This document shows, in pieces, positions 23,611 to 37,500 of a stretch of 64,000 bases of DNA. This DNA comes from Ashinkailepas kermadecensis (lineage: Eukaryota > Arthropoda > Thecostraca > Neolepadidae), in the NCBI GenBank assembly GCA_034440615.1, contig JAOTOM010003829.1, positions 121,001 to 185,000 of the forward strand, in the 5' to 3' direction. Both the position numbers and the translations under genes were made by a program. How positions within the stretch are numbered: the first letter of the stretch is position 1; every line of letters starts with the position of its first letter. Under the pieces are notes generated by a model. That model was not told the DNA's origin. It was given only the letters and a program-made list of their open reading frames with translations, and made no database searches.

Positions 23611-25373
23611 CCAATAGACCATGCAAACCACCACCGAAGTACGAGTGGAACCGGCACTACGTCGACGAATTGCTGTTAGGGGCCGTATATATTACTTTGC
23701 AGGGGTAGGCAGAGGCATTTAATATGAAACAGACCACGCAAGACCTTTCCATACCTCAAGATGCTTCCAGGAATCTACAGCCAAGACCGGGTTGCAAGGG
23801 TTAGGTCAAAACTGCATGAAGCAAAATTTGGCGTTGAATAAAAAAGGAGGAGAAATAACAAGTACAATGCACCACAGAAAGACCTGAACGAATTCGGGAA
23901 AGACTGGGGTTGAAGGTTGGATATATATTTTGGAATCCTTGATGTCAAGAGGAAATTTATGGGGATGTGCAATTCGGAGCACATATTCTTTCTGCTTGCG
24001 GCATTGGCAACTGCTTTTCTTATCAGTGTCCTTGGTGTGCTCTGGGCATTTTATCAAAGAGCAATACGTTTGCAGTCACTGTCAAACAGGACCACTCTGC
24101 TCCCGAGCGAGAAAAAGAAGAGGGTATTATCTGGAGAGGAAAATGTCCTGGATGACAGAAATCCCGGACTAGTCTACCTTTAGCGGTGAACTAGGGCTGC
24201 ACGGCTTCCATGCGCGACTGGCGACCGCCTGGCCCCCGAGACCCAGGTCACGCAGCATTGCGTAAGGACATGATCGCGAGTTGCGCGAGCATGAGATACA
24301 GTCATACACAATTTCAAAAAGTGATTTCAAACAAAAAGTGGATATTAAACGAAAAGGGTTTCAAACGCGTGCTGGTTGGACCATATCGCCCGTATCACAC
24401 ATAATATGCCTTCACTTGTGCATCTTCGTAAAAGTGTATCGGATATTCGTTACCGCAACGGCAACGAATATCCGAAATAGCATTACTTATAATACTGACA
24501 TGACGTACCTGGTATTGTTTCCATTTTGTACAGTGATTCATTCTGTAGATGCCTGACAACCTGCAAAAGATATAGTCGGCTGCCAATGACTCATAGTAAT
24601 CGCACAACGATAGAAACGTTGTTCAACTGCACATCATGTGCTTACGAAGCTAAAGCTACACAATGCAAATCATTATACTGAAAACAGTACCTGAAATCGG
24701 CTAAATACACCAACTGCTAATGTCAACAGCTTGTCATTCGCATGACAGGTGACTATCAGATGCCCATGCGTCGAAGCATGTATCTCATTGAGCATCTATA
24801 ATTACATCAACCCAAACGCTATGGTGTCTATGTTACTAAACACATCTCCGACTGCATGGACGTACGTCCGATTACGAATTCCCTGCACGGACACCTGCGC
24901 ACGTACAAGCCTGTCTGCTTCGACAGGCACAGTTGTCTCCACACATACCACAGCCCTCTGGATATCAATATCAGCCCGCTTTCCTGACACGCTCCCTTGT
25001 CAGAGAAATACGCCAGCCCTTTTCGCACATCCTTCAGCACACATAAGCAGCCCTATTGACTTATCAGCCAGTCTTCCTGTCACGCACAGCCGTCCACATC
25101 GCATCTCGCGCAACTCATGCATCTCGTCCACATCCTGCTGGAAATGTGTGACCGCCTTCCTAGCACATACTAAAGAATGTGACACATCCTCAGTCATGTG
25201 GAAATATATCCCAGACCCCCTTAAACGTACCTTCGACCACCTGACACTCCTCAGCCTTCAGACATGCGCGCCAATATTTCTGCCACGTTACTCAGCATAC
25301 CAGCCGCCACGAAGCTCCCCTGAAACTAATACCGGTGTGTTGGGTGCATGTCTCGCCCTGCCTGGTGTCTGGT
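23611..25373. other. Downstream side of the CP2 gene, last exon not found
   Basis: Searched by eye on the minus strand for a phase-0 exon ending in the family-type hydrophobic-Leu-Lys C-terminus; none was convincing. A 35-nt hairpin lies at 24440-24474. Confidence 0.4.
24440..24474. other. Near-perfect 35-nt hairpin
   Basis: CGGATATTCGTT and AACGAATATCCG form a 12-bp stem; inside, after one A-C mismatch, CCG/CGG pair around a CAA loop. Confidence 0.8.
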
Positions 25374-25379
25374 ACGTAC

Positions 25380-25572
25380 CTCGTCGGTGAGCAGGACGGG
25401 CACACCGCAGGGGCCCTCCACGCACACTTGCCGGACGCGCTCGATGGCGTGTCCCAGCAGGGCGGCCAGCTTGCGGGTCACCTCCGCCCTGGTGGTCTGG
25501 TACAGGTAGAAGGCGTGGTACAGCAACGACGTCGGCTCCGAAACGTACACGGTCAGCCGCGGCAAGATGAGT
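25380..25572 (-). CDS. gem: CP2 gene coding exon 9, C-terminal domain
   Basis: One base plus 64 codons. [33 protein letters not shown] and [16 protein letters not shown] match the ubiquitin-like C-terminal dimerization domain of LSF. The acceptor is TGTTACAG and the donor GAG|GTACGT. A phase-0 exon encoding about 30 residues should follow at lower coordinates; no convincing candidate was seen. Confidence 0.93.
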
Positions 25573-28500
25573 CTGTAACATTGCGTCCCATCAGCCGAGT
25601 AGGCGTAACGGCCCACTGGGGCTGGCTTTTCTCGTTGAGCTGCGCACGTATAAACGCACGTCGATATTTATCGGGAAAAATACTTATAAATTTCGATTAC
25701 ACGACCCAGCAAACCATGAATTGTTCTAGGACGCATTTATCTATATGTAAATGTAATTTTGCAAGCAATCTGTTCCGCCCAATGGTCACGGGCGACCAAA
25801 TTACTCCACAGGCGACAAATCATTGAGCACATAACCTTTCGGCTGGCAGTGAGCAGTGGGCCGTGGCGCTAAGGCCCCACCAGTGTGGGCCGTAGCCGAT
25901 GGACATCCAGTGTGCCATATCCATTCCCTTAGGTCGTGCAGCTATGCTACTCTCACACACAAATACAGTACAAGGAAAATCTCTCAACTGGCGATTATTT
26001 AAGTTCCATGGGCGCATAGTGAGTATTTAGAACGTGAAACGCTTGGCTACGGCCGCATCCCTCTAACCAGCGTTGATGGAGTTTGGGGGGCACCGAGCGG
26101 CGGGCGGCACTGACTTGTTGTGCAGACAGTTGTAGAGCCGGACGCCGTCGGCCAGGCCGCACAGCTGGACCACGTCGTCGCGCGACATGCGCATCAGGTC
26201 GGCGCCCGTGAAGTTGCACAGGGCGGCCGCGTGCGCGCTGAACCGGTTGCGCATGAGCCAGCCGTGCGTCTGGTCCGAGGTTGCGCGCACGCTCAGCGGG
26301 TCGACGTCGGCGGCGTCGGGCGGCGCGGCGCACTGCACCTGCGCCTGCGCCTGCACACCGGCCCGGCCCGGGGGCGTGTCACGGGTCACGTCACCGATCC
26401 AGAGGCACGCCAGCGGCCAGTCGCGGGGTTGTGTCGCGGACGACACGCGTCATGTCACCAGTCCAGAGTTAGATCCAGAGGCACGCCAGCGGCCAGTCGC
26501 GGGGTTGTGTCGCGGACGACACGCGTCATGTCACCAGTCCAGAGTTAGATCCAGAGGCACGCCAGCGGCCAGTCGCGGGGTTGTGTCACGGACGACACGC
26601 GTCACGTCACCAGTCCAGAGTTAGATCCAGAGGCACGCCAGCGGCCAGTCGCGGGGGGGGCGCGGAGCGTACCAGTCCAGAGTTAGATCCAGAGGCACGC
26701 CAGCGGCCAGTCGCGGGGTTGTGTCGCGGACGACACGCGTCATGTCACCAGTCCAGAGTTAGATCCAGAGACACACCAGCGGCCAGTCGCGGGGTTGTGT
26801 CGCGGACGACACGCGTCACGTCACCAGTCCAGAGTTAGATCCAGAGGCACGCCAGCGGCCAGTCGCGGGGTTGTGTCGCGGACGACACGCGTCACGTCAC
26901 CAGTCCAGAGTTAGATCCAGAGGCACGCCAGCGGCCAGTCGCGGGGTTGTGTCGCGGACGACACGCGCCATGTCACCAGTCCAGAGTTAGATCCAGACAT
27001 GGACACGTTATCGTCTGGTCGCTGGACTCGTCATCGATTCCGTCACGAGTCCCGTCAGACGTCATGCAACCCAGGTCACAGACACAGATCTAGACTTGAC
27101 AATCCACCGGTCCGGTCCAGGCGTCGTCACTGGTCGTGCTGCGCGTATGGATGGCTACGCCTCTCAGATCCAGGTGCAAGCCGAACAACAAACTACAACG
27201 CGCATCACTCAGACAGGCTCACAGACAGTCCACGGATCTGTCGATACTCTGCCAGTCTGGTCTTGTCATTCGGCCGCACAATCGCAGCTTACCATATCCA
27301 GTTGTTCACCATATATGTAATTCAGCTCCCCATCTGGTGACATGAGTGCATAAGACACACTACCCTACCAAAGCCAAACATTCCAAACGAACCACGGCTC
27401 ATCATTACAACGACCACGCACACCAGCTAAACAGGCACAATAAGGTTAGTTAGAGACAAAGGTTAGTCAGACAACTTCCAGCCTATTATTTAAAAACAAA
27501 CATTATCCATTTTGCAACGCACATAGAGACGTAGATAATATTTGCCCTCAAGCACAACCACTACAAAACAAAACCACGCATGGCATACAGGCTTGCGCGA
27601 CACCATCTACACGAACAAATACCCTCCGCCCCCTACACACACCACACTCTCGAGCCAACCGCCATCTATCCACGCAGCTGATTCGACATCAGACGACACA
27701 CCTCGTCCTCGTTGATGCTATCGGTGGGGCTGGAGCTCGGCTGCGAGCCCTGCTGCGGCTTGTAGTCGGCGTCGCCGGCGGCGGGCGGCGGCGGCGACAC
27801 GGCCGGCAGCCGACGGCCGACCAGCTCGACAGATGGCGCCACCGTCGATGGAGGCTGCTGCGCGCTGTACACCAGCTCGATGGGCATCTCCGTCAGAATG
27901 GTGCAGTCGTACGACGGCTGGTAGCGGTCCAGCTCAGAGACCGGACGCTTCATGATCCGCTCGCGGTCCTGCTTGTGCTTGCGGTCGGCGCCCTTCAGCT
28001 GGAAGGGAGGGGATCGGGTCAAACGGTCAGGTCATGTTATTGCTCTGGGAGGTTGTCATTTTTTAAGAAAAAAAAACTTTTAGGTTTCATACCCGGGATC
28101 ATTGTGGTGCGCACACGCACACATACACATACACACTATATGTACGGCGCAAGGTTCATCTGTCGGCACCCTTGCCGAACCTTCAGCACCTTGTAGTGTT
28201 CGAACCCTTGCTCTCAGGTTTCCCGCCGTGACACTTTGTGCACACGGCGGTGATATCCTGGACCCGGCGAACAGAAGCACGAGGCGAGGTCGTGCCCACG
28301 GAGCGTGCCAACGGATCGAAGGATCTGTTTAAAGGCAGATCGTGCCCGTGAACCCGATGCCGTGCGCAGCGGTCGCTGAGCATTGCTGCCGTGACACAGT
28401 GAACACTTCATTTGTTGCCATCTCATGGGTAGAAAAGCTGGTGGAGGAAGTCTGTCCGGGGTCAGACTGAAACCAAGGGCATCCCACACTCGAAATAGAC

Positions 28501-31500
28501 GCATTGGCCGACTGTGCTACCGAGGTGGTCGAGGTGGGAGGGAAGTCGGCTGCTGCTGCGGGAGGTTGGACCCAGTGCCGCAGGGGACGGTGATTCACGA
28601 GTGAGGTTAGTTTAAACTCATACCGGGAAGGTCAGAGTCTGTAGGCAAGCTGCAAGCAACGGCCCACGTCCCTGCAGCTGTGACGATCCGTCTGAACAGC
28701 GTGAGTATTGTCATTCCACCAGAAAATCTTCCGATGGAAAGTCGCGTCACATATGTCGTACGGCACGGTAACCCACTAGAGAAATTCCAGGAGAGACACA
28801 CCAGGGAGTGCTTATGCTCATTTCCCATCGAAGCACAGGAACCATGACGTTAGCTTACTCCTGCATCGGTATCCGGTAAGATAGTCAGGCTAGGCTCCCC
28901 ACCACCCACTTCTCCCACCATGGATGCAGGTGAGCACCAAAAGGTAATGCCAGACCCAGGGGCTGTCCATGACCTCCGGGTGACTAGAGCCTGGTGTACG
29001 ATTCAGGTAGAATACGTGAGACAACGTTAATATCTTGGAAAAAGAACCCACCGACAATGATCAGTCGCCGCGGGATTTAAACCGTACCATCTGTCACACA
29101 GGAGGCACACTTGAACACCTTGACCTGGGAGGCGGCACATACCTTGAACACCTTGACCTGGGAGGCGGCACAGTGCAGCAATGGGCCCGTTGCATCACCG
29201 CCGACGTACGTCTCGGCCTGTATCCGGAACGGCACTCCCTTCTCGCCACCATGCTTTTTCGGCGTGAACTCAGTACTCACTGAGTGAATCTGCGCGATGG
29301 GTACCGTCACTCAGACGGACACATGTGCTGAGAGTATTTACTCATACCGACACTGGTACGCAGAGGGATATTTATTAATCGTTCCGACGGATATTCACTC
29401 AGGCCGTCACAGACGTTCAGACGGAAATCAGGCAGACGGACACAGTCGTTCAGAGAGCTATTAGGCAGACGGACAGGAGTTCAGACAGTTAGTCACGCAC
29501 ATGGACACAGATGTCAGATTGACAGCCACTAAGACGGACAGAGACGCTCAGACGACAATTCACTCAGAAAGACACAGACGTTCAGACGGGTGGGTAGTCA
29601 CTCAGACGGGCACCGACGCTCAGACCGGTCATAGTCGAACTGTCACCTAGATGGACAGACATTCAGATGGACACAGCTCTTGAAATGTCACGCCACCCAG
29701 ACCAACACCAGGACGAATGTAGGCGCCACATGGTCAGCCGGCCAGACAGACGTAACCGGGCTCAACATTACAACGACTGAAAGCACTCACTTTGAGGCCA
29801 CCGGCTGTTAATCTAAATTTCGAGACCTCAATTCAGACCTGGGGATTTACATCGCCTGGACTTATCTTAAGCTTACCGTGCTGCCAAATAGCAGCCGTAC
29901 TAAGGTACGATTTACTCGTCTGTATGCTCATTATCTGCCAATGGCCAAGGTACATTGGGCAAGACAACATGCACCCCGATCGTCCGAAGAAGACGGGATA
30001 TTTTGAACGTAACGCACTGCGGAATTTTCAGACCGATAACCTAGTGAATTACAGCACGGTAATCAACGGTAGATTCGCCGCGAATGAGAGGGTTTTAGTC
30101 CAAAAGACAGTTCACTCATATTGCATGCATGTCCACCCTGTGCTGGGACTGAGGCGAGGTCAGGCCATCTCATCTGTATCGACATGTCTAGCGTTGTCGT
30201 ATAGCAGAACCCTCAACCAGAACCCTCGACCTCGAACAGCCCACTCGTCTCCAAGGAACTCATCGTCTCACCAGCCACCACAGAAGGCTACAGATTAATG
30301 GCTCTGATTGCACTAATATTTACATGTTAACGTTTCAGTTTTCAGCAAACAACTTGATAATCCACCAGTTAAAATACGCTGTGGCCAATGGCGATGGGGA
30401 TACTGTACCCGACTCCGCAAAACCAGATATCAAACTCTGCCACCACTAATGTACGCCCAGATCGATGTGGTTACCAGGAACGTTGCTGATGTACTATAAA
30501 TAATCACTAAACAGATAAAGGGAACACGTGTGTCGCATGGAGGCGGCTATTGGTCTCACCTTCACGTAAACACCCACTTCCTTGTTTGGACTCCACAGCA
30601 GTTCGCAGCAATTCAGCTGATTTGGGTCCTGGCGCACGTCGAAGATTCCTGGAACAGCGCGACGCGATCAGGAGCGGATCCAGAAGCCGGTTTTTTTTTA
30701 CAGGTTGTTGGTGGGGGGGGGGGGCAATTTAGGTATATCCGATTAAAAAGCTTCCTATTTGAACGGCTAGCTTTCGTCGGGGGTCTGTTTAGGATAATAT
30801 TTACCTCATAAAATGTATTTAGATTTCGGGAACATGCCATTTTAGTGTACAACTTCGGCAAAAAGTCGGCCTCTGGGGGGTGGGGGGGCATGGCCCATGT
30901 ACATGGCCCATGTCCCCTTGATCCGCCAGTGGACGCGGTCAGACCCGGACGTCCACCGACATTCGAGCACAGCAATTGTATTGCTCCATGTACATTCAAA
31001 TACCGCTTCCCGATATCAAATTGCTTTTCCCAGAGATCACGTTTGCACGGCAATACTATTGCATACTGTAACAACGCAACGATGAACTCCTCGGCACCCA
31101 CTACACTCACACGTATCGGACAGTCAGTCGGTCGCAGCACACGGTACTGTTTGGACACGCTGAAGTGTACTCAGGCAATACCCGCCCACCACGAGTGGGC
31201 GACTGTCACCAGTACCGTAGGACAGCGGCAGGTCCACCTCCAGCAGACGGTCGCCGGGCCGCGCGTTCCGCCACGCGTCCAGCTGCTCCTTCTCGATGTA
31301 CTGCAGCCGGCGCTCGTGGAAGCACAGTTTCAGCTTGGTCTGGCGGCGACACACGGCGGCGGTGTGAGCACCGCCGACATCATCACCTCGACACCGGGTC
31401 TCGTCACTGAACGGTTGCAATTTTTTGCATTCTGCACAACATACATGAGCATGTGAAAATGTGAAAAATAATGCACAAAGAATATAAATGGCCCGTGTCG

Positions 31501-34500
31501 GTAATGTTACAGATGCGCATGTACAGATTACAGAACAAAAGAGGATGACTACAGGTTACAGACGATGATGCTCATCGTACCACAATTCACGTCACACAAG
31601 ATCATAAACACTGAATATATCATGATGACAAAGGACAATTTAGACCACAATAGCGCGGTACTTATTGCTTCTAATCACTACACTAACGTTGCACCGAAAT
31701 TCTCATTTACAGTTTTCAGATCCCGTTTTACTGCCTAAATTTACTAACTGCCTTGTCCAGCGTATAAACGGTCAATTATCTGCATATTTCAGGTTCACCT
31801 CAGTTCAGCGGAGGTCTGGACGCAGATTCATTAGATGGCTAAAGGAAATGGAAACAGATGCAAACGAAATACGCCTCAGTCGCGTCTCAATCCAACGCAA
31901 GTCGTGGCGAAATACTTAACGTGATTGGTTAGCCGTGCTGTTCTGTTCGTGGAGATTATTCCCTGGTGTTGTCCGTGGTGTGGTGTTTATGACCACGCCG
32001 ACCATAGTAACATTTCATATCCATAATGCGGGCTTTAGAGCTTCGTATCGTGTGTATGCCAAACTACACTATGTGTGTCATGTCATGTAATCAATGCGCA
32101 TCTGAGGCTACATGGACGCGCTGCATGAAGGTAGGTTTGCAGATTTGATGCTTGGATTCTGGAGTCTACCAAGCCATTGCTGGACCAACGGTAGCTCTTG
32201 ATACGTTGGTACAGTGTACCGCGGTTATTTTAATGGCTGATATGACGTGCTCCGCGTACAAAAGGACAAGGTGTTTGCTGCTAATCTGAAATTCATGGAA
32301 TTATGTGCAGAGATGGGTTTTGAACTTGACCGAGTCGGATTGTAAACGTTTAGCGGGAGTGAACCGGAATTGTCTTTGTGGGACAGTTCTTCTATAAAAC
32401 CAAACCAAGGCCAATAAATGGCCATCCTTTTAAGCATGTTGCGAAAACATGTTGTCTAAACATACGCTGAAGGGTGGTTACTGGCATCGACATAAGTCCA
32501 GTGGGAATGTTTATTGGGTGGTTCACGACGCACTTTATGCACATTCACGGCTAATGGCGCCGCTCACACTGTTTCGCCGGTGGGCCGCGGGATTGGGAAA
32601 TGTCCCGAGCGGTGCGAGTGTTGCCAGTTGGAGTGTCCAGCTGGGGTGGGTGGCGAAAAAAAAATTCTGAAAACTTTTATTTTTGACACCCTGATGACAC
32701 CAGATGAAATCTGCGATTCGCGTCCCATCTTTGCTTCAACCGCATACCACACAATGCACAATGCATGGGCTCTGGTCCGACCTGGAAGTGAACGTTCCCA
32801 GCTCCGATGCTGATCTTCACTGATATCCTCCTGTCCCTCTCCCCAGTATTCCTCCTACAGCATCTGCTCTTCGGACAACCCGGGTCATCACACGACACAC
32901 TAACTTGGAATATTGCGTCACTGCACGAGGTAAGATCGCCCAGCTTCTTGATGCGTATCTCGTAGCTCTGGCCCTGGTTCAGGTACGTCAGCGTCTCCTC
33001 GTTCACCTTGGTGGCGATCGAGGTGGCTGCATTCAGCACGTACTGGAACCTGGCGACAGCGGATGGACGCGATAACGGCGCGGCCATAGCGATGCGGCCG
33101 GCACGTGCACATAGCCCCGGCACGTGATGACACGGCCAGCAGTATGTGGGGACAGTTGGTTATTGGTTTTACGACACGTTGACCGTTGAGTCATATAGCG
33201 CCGCCAATCTCTCACGCCGATTGGTCGCGGGCGAAGAGTAGCGACAGGTGGTATGTGGGGACAGTCACGACACGCTGCGACACGTGGCGCTGGTACTAAC
33301 AGCGGCACAGTGGCATGGCCAGGTCACGTGGTGATCACGCGTCGCATCACGCGGTGACGTAGCCTGGGCGCGATTGTGACAGCTGATCGTGAAAGGTGAT
33401 TGCTGTGAGCGCGTCCGGTCGGCTTGGCGGCACAGCCTACCCGCCGACCGGTGGCCGCGTGATCGGAGCGTGGTCCACCGCCGCGGGCGCTGACCGCCGT
33501 CCGGCCGGCTTGGCGGCACAGCCTACCCGCCGACCGGTGGCCGCGTGATCGGAGCGTGGTCCACCGCCGCGGGCGCTGACCGCCGCCCGGCTGGCCTGGC
33601 GGCACAGCCTACCCGCCGACCGGTGGCCGCGTGATCGGAGCGTGGTCCACCGCCGCGGGCGCTGACCGCCGCCCGGCTGGCCTGGCGGCACAGCCTACCC
33701 GCCGACCGGTGGCCGCGTGATCGGAGCGTGGTCCACCGCCGCGGGTGCTGACCGCCGCCCGGCTGCCCTGGCGGCACAGCCTACCCGCCGACCGGTGGCC
33801 GCGTGATCGGAGCGTGGTCCACCGCCGCGGGCGCTGACCGCCGCCCGGCCGGCTTGGCGGCACAGTCTACCCGCCGACCGGTGGCCGCGTGATCGGAGCG
33901 TGGTCCACCGCCGCGGGCGCTGACCGCCGCCCGGCTGGCCTGGCGGCACAGCCTACCCGCCGACCGGTGGCCGCGTGATCGGAGCGTGGTCCACCGCCGC
34001 GGGCGCTGACCGCCGCCCGGCCGGCTTGGCGGCACAGCCTACCCGCCGACCGGTGGCCGCGTGATCGGAGCGTGGTCCACCGCCGCGGGCGCTGACCGCC
34101 GCCCGGCTGGCCTGGCGGCACAGCCTACCCGCCGACCGGTGGCCGCGTGATCGGAGCGTGGTCCACCGCCGCGGGCGCTGACCGCCGCCCGGCTGGCCTG
34201 GCGGCACAGCCTACCCGCCGACCGGTGGCCGCGTGATCGGAGCGTGGTCCACCGCCGCGGGCGCTGACCGCCGTCCGATGACCGGGTCCGACCCTGGCAC
34301 ATGATTGGTTGCCACCCGGTGAGTACTGGGCCTGTCACTAATTGTGGCCCAGTACCCGGTGGGTACTGGACTAGCCGGGCAACGACACAAGTGATGATAC
34401 TCAGAGGCCCATGACACAAATGGTGATATTAATCGACTAGTTTCCGTATACCGAGGTTGGAGCCCGCAATTGAGGTGCGGCATATTCCAACTTGCACTAA

Positions 34501-37500
34501 TGCATGCAAATTAATTTAGGGTTGGATTTCAGATAGACTTGAGACTAAGAAGCAACATATCCCGATTTCCGCTCTTCAATGTAGAAATATAAGTACTAAT
34601 TCGTACCCATAAATGAAACTCAACAGCAGCTTCGCACATATTAAAAAGTTGCGTTTCATTTTGCTGGCTAAACGATACATGGATCCTACTTCACTTATAT
34701 CTTGTCCCTAATAACAGAACATTCTACGATCTTGCCAACACCTTATTGCGCAAGCCTGCTTTGCTGGAGCCTTTTCCAAGTATACGTTTTTCTTTTTTAA
34801 TTCATATACTGACCAGTACAACTCGATGCTTGGTGTTTCGCTGCTCATGGTATGAATATTAAGAGCATTTATTAGATTCCCGATTGCTGAACTATTCTCC
34901 TCCTCTCCACATGCCTACTGCCTGCAGTCTGGCCAAACAGAGCAAGAGGAAACCCACAACGATCGCCTGCAGGACCAGGTCTGAGGTTCCCTGAAACTAT
35001 GTGGATCCAGGAACTATGAGGATCGTTCTCTGAACCGCATCAGGAAGCACATGAATATCATGAGCGCTTCAACAGTACCTTATCTGGTGGCAAATGTTCA
35101 ATTCAGTCGTACTGGCCACAGGTTCGGAACGCTAGGTCCGTTATTATTCCGTGGTGAGCATTCATATCTGGCTTTTTCATCAATGGCTGGAGACGTCAAG
35201 GCTGGTGCTGAAGAACGGACTTCGTAACCCGGATTTCACGCTCGCCGGAAGATAAAGACAATGTGAGTGGGCAGGGCTCAGACGCAGCGGGTGCACACGG
35301 ACCCTGACGTCTGCTGTGGCGACATATGGGGTGGTGGACGCCAACCGTGGCGACATATGTGTGTGGTTAGGACATTGGTTGAAGGAAGCGTCTCTGAGGA
35401 AATATTTGGTTGGTTGGTTGTTGGTTTTACGACACGTCGACCGTTGAGTCATGTAGCGTCGCCAATCTCTCACGCCGATTGGTCGCGGGTGAAGAGTAGC
35501 GACAGGTGAGACTCGAAACCACAACCTTTCGATTGGTAGACGAGCATCTTACCCCTAGACCACTCGTCCCCTCTGAGGAAATATTTGTGGGTCGGGGAAG
35601 GGGCTGGTGGAGAGGTACTCGTGGGCTGGTGGAGAGGTACTGGTGAGTTGGTGGAGAGATACTGGTGGGTTGGTGGAGATACTGGTGGGTTGGACAGGTA
35701 CTGCTGGGTTGGTGGCCAGGTACTGGTGAGTTGGTGGAGAGGTACTGGTGGGTTGGTGGAGAGGTACTGGTGGGCTGGTAGACAGGTTCTGGTGGATTGG
35801 TAGAGAGGTGGGATAGTTGGTGGAGACGTGGACGATTGTATAGAAGGTGCATGGTATATGTGTGAAGAGTACGCGATGCGCAACCGTCACACACCAATGC
35901 GCAATGCGCGTTTGCCAGTGTTTGCGTGCTCGTTTGCGGAGCGCAGGCATGCATATGCGTGGAAGTATCTCGGAGCCATTCCTGAGTTGAGAACTCTGGT
36001 GAACTCTGTCAGGTGCTCGGGAAAGTGAGCTGACCTGTCGGCGATGACCTATGACCCGAAGCATAAGGAAGTTGCTTATGACCTGTGTTGAAATGAATAA
36101 GCTCTGACCTATGCTGGGTGCAGTATATCTTGACCATGGGAACAGTAGATCCTGGAAACCTTTACTAACCTGTACATAACCTGTACTACCCAAGTGAACC
36201 ATGACACCGGGGAACGATGAGCCCTGACCCAGGGAAATGGGTGAACCCTGACCAGACAAAAGGCGAGCCATGACCCTGGGAGACAGTAAACCCTGACCAA
36301 AGTTTGATTTACGTCTGGGAATCCTAGATTTGGACAGCATAATTTTCTAGCCATCAAATTTTGAGATAATAACTGTTCCCATTTTTCCATCAGTGACATC
36401 GTTATGTACTTCCGAATTTTGCCTTACCTAATCTTGGTTGATTATTTAGGAATCATTTATCAGGAAAAACAAGCGAAACATAATAAATCGAAGCATATCA
36501 GGTGTAACCATAGTTTTCGTCAGTGACTGTACAGTGCACTATTACCGGGATGAAATACCAGGATTAAGAACTTGCAAGTTTGGGATTTTCATCGAACAGG
36601 AACAATTTTATACCATTTCATGACAAACAGAAGCATGCATCTTACCGGGGAAACAGCGGAAGATAAGTTTTCAGGACAGGGTAACGTGCTGCGTCACAAA
36701 AATCCAGGACAAGGTTGTCTTTCCCATCCTGACCGTGACAGAGGGGAATGATGAGCTCTAGCCCCGGTTAATGACGACCTTGACCAACGATAAAACTTGA
36801 CTCCGGGTAACGATGGACCCTGACCACCAGGGAACGATGAGCCTTGATCTTGGTTGGTTATTTCAGTTTTAGGGCGCATCGACCAGGTTTGGTCATTTAG
36901 CGCCCAGCCTTGATCTCGGATAACGGTGGACCCTGACCACCAGGTAATGATAAGTCTTCACCCTGGATAACGGTGTACCCGGACTCTGACCACCAGGAAA
37001 CGATGAGCCTTGACCCTGGATGGACCCTGACCACCAGGGAACGATGAGGCACCCTTATACCCTGGATAACGGTGGACCCTGACCACCGCTGACGAGAGAC
37101 CCTCACCTGTGCTGCTGCCGTTTGTGAGCGTCGGCCACGACGACGGCGGCGGTGGCACGACCAGGGGCCGGCGGCACCTCGTCGTTGGTGCCGGTGTCGT
37201 ACGAAACAGACGAAGTACTGGCAGCTGTGTCGATGCTGTGGTTCATCGAACTGGGCAGAGGGGAAGCACATACTCCAACCGTCAGTCACCGGTACAACGG
37301 TTCCCAGCCAGGTAACAACGCGGCGTCGGTAGAACGAACAACGGAACGAAATCCACATTCGACGAGACCACCAGCGTGCTGTTTTATTCATCAATTATGC
37401 CACAATAACGACGATAAACTATGAAACAATGTGACAAATGACCGCTTGAAAGGGTCCAGTTCGCATGTAGATTGAAATTTCTTCGCCGTCTTAAAATAAG

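Noticed and set aside
26120..26838. Plus-strand frames over the 76-bp array
   Set aside because: They are antisense to the SAM exon and then run through tandem repeats.
33437..34419. Series of 84-codon frames each offset by 86 bp
   Set aside because: Generated by the 86-bp satellite whose length is not divisible by three.
35470..36340. Minus frames rich in '[10 protein letters not shown]'
   Set aside because: Translation of the 22-bp minisatellite and flanks.
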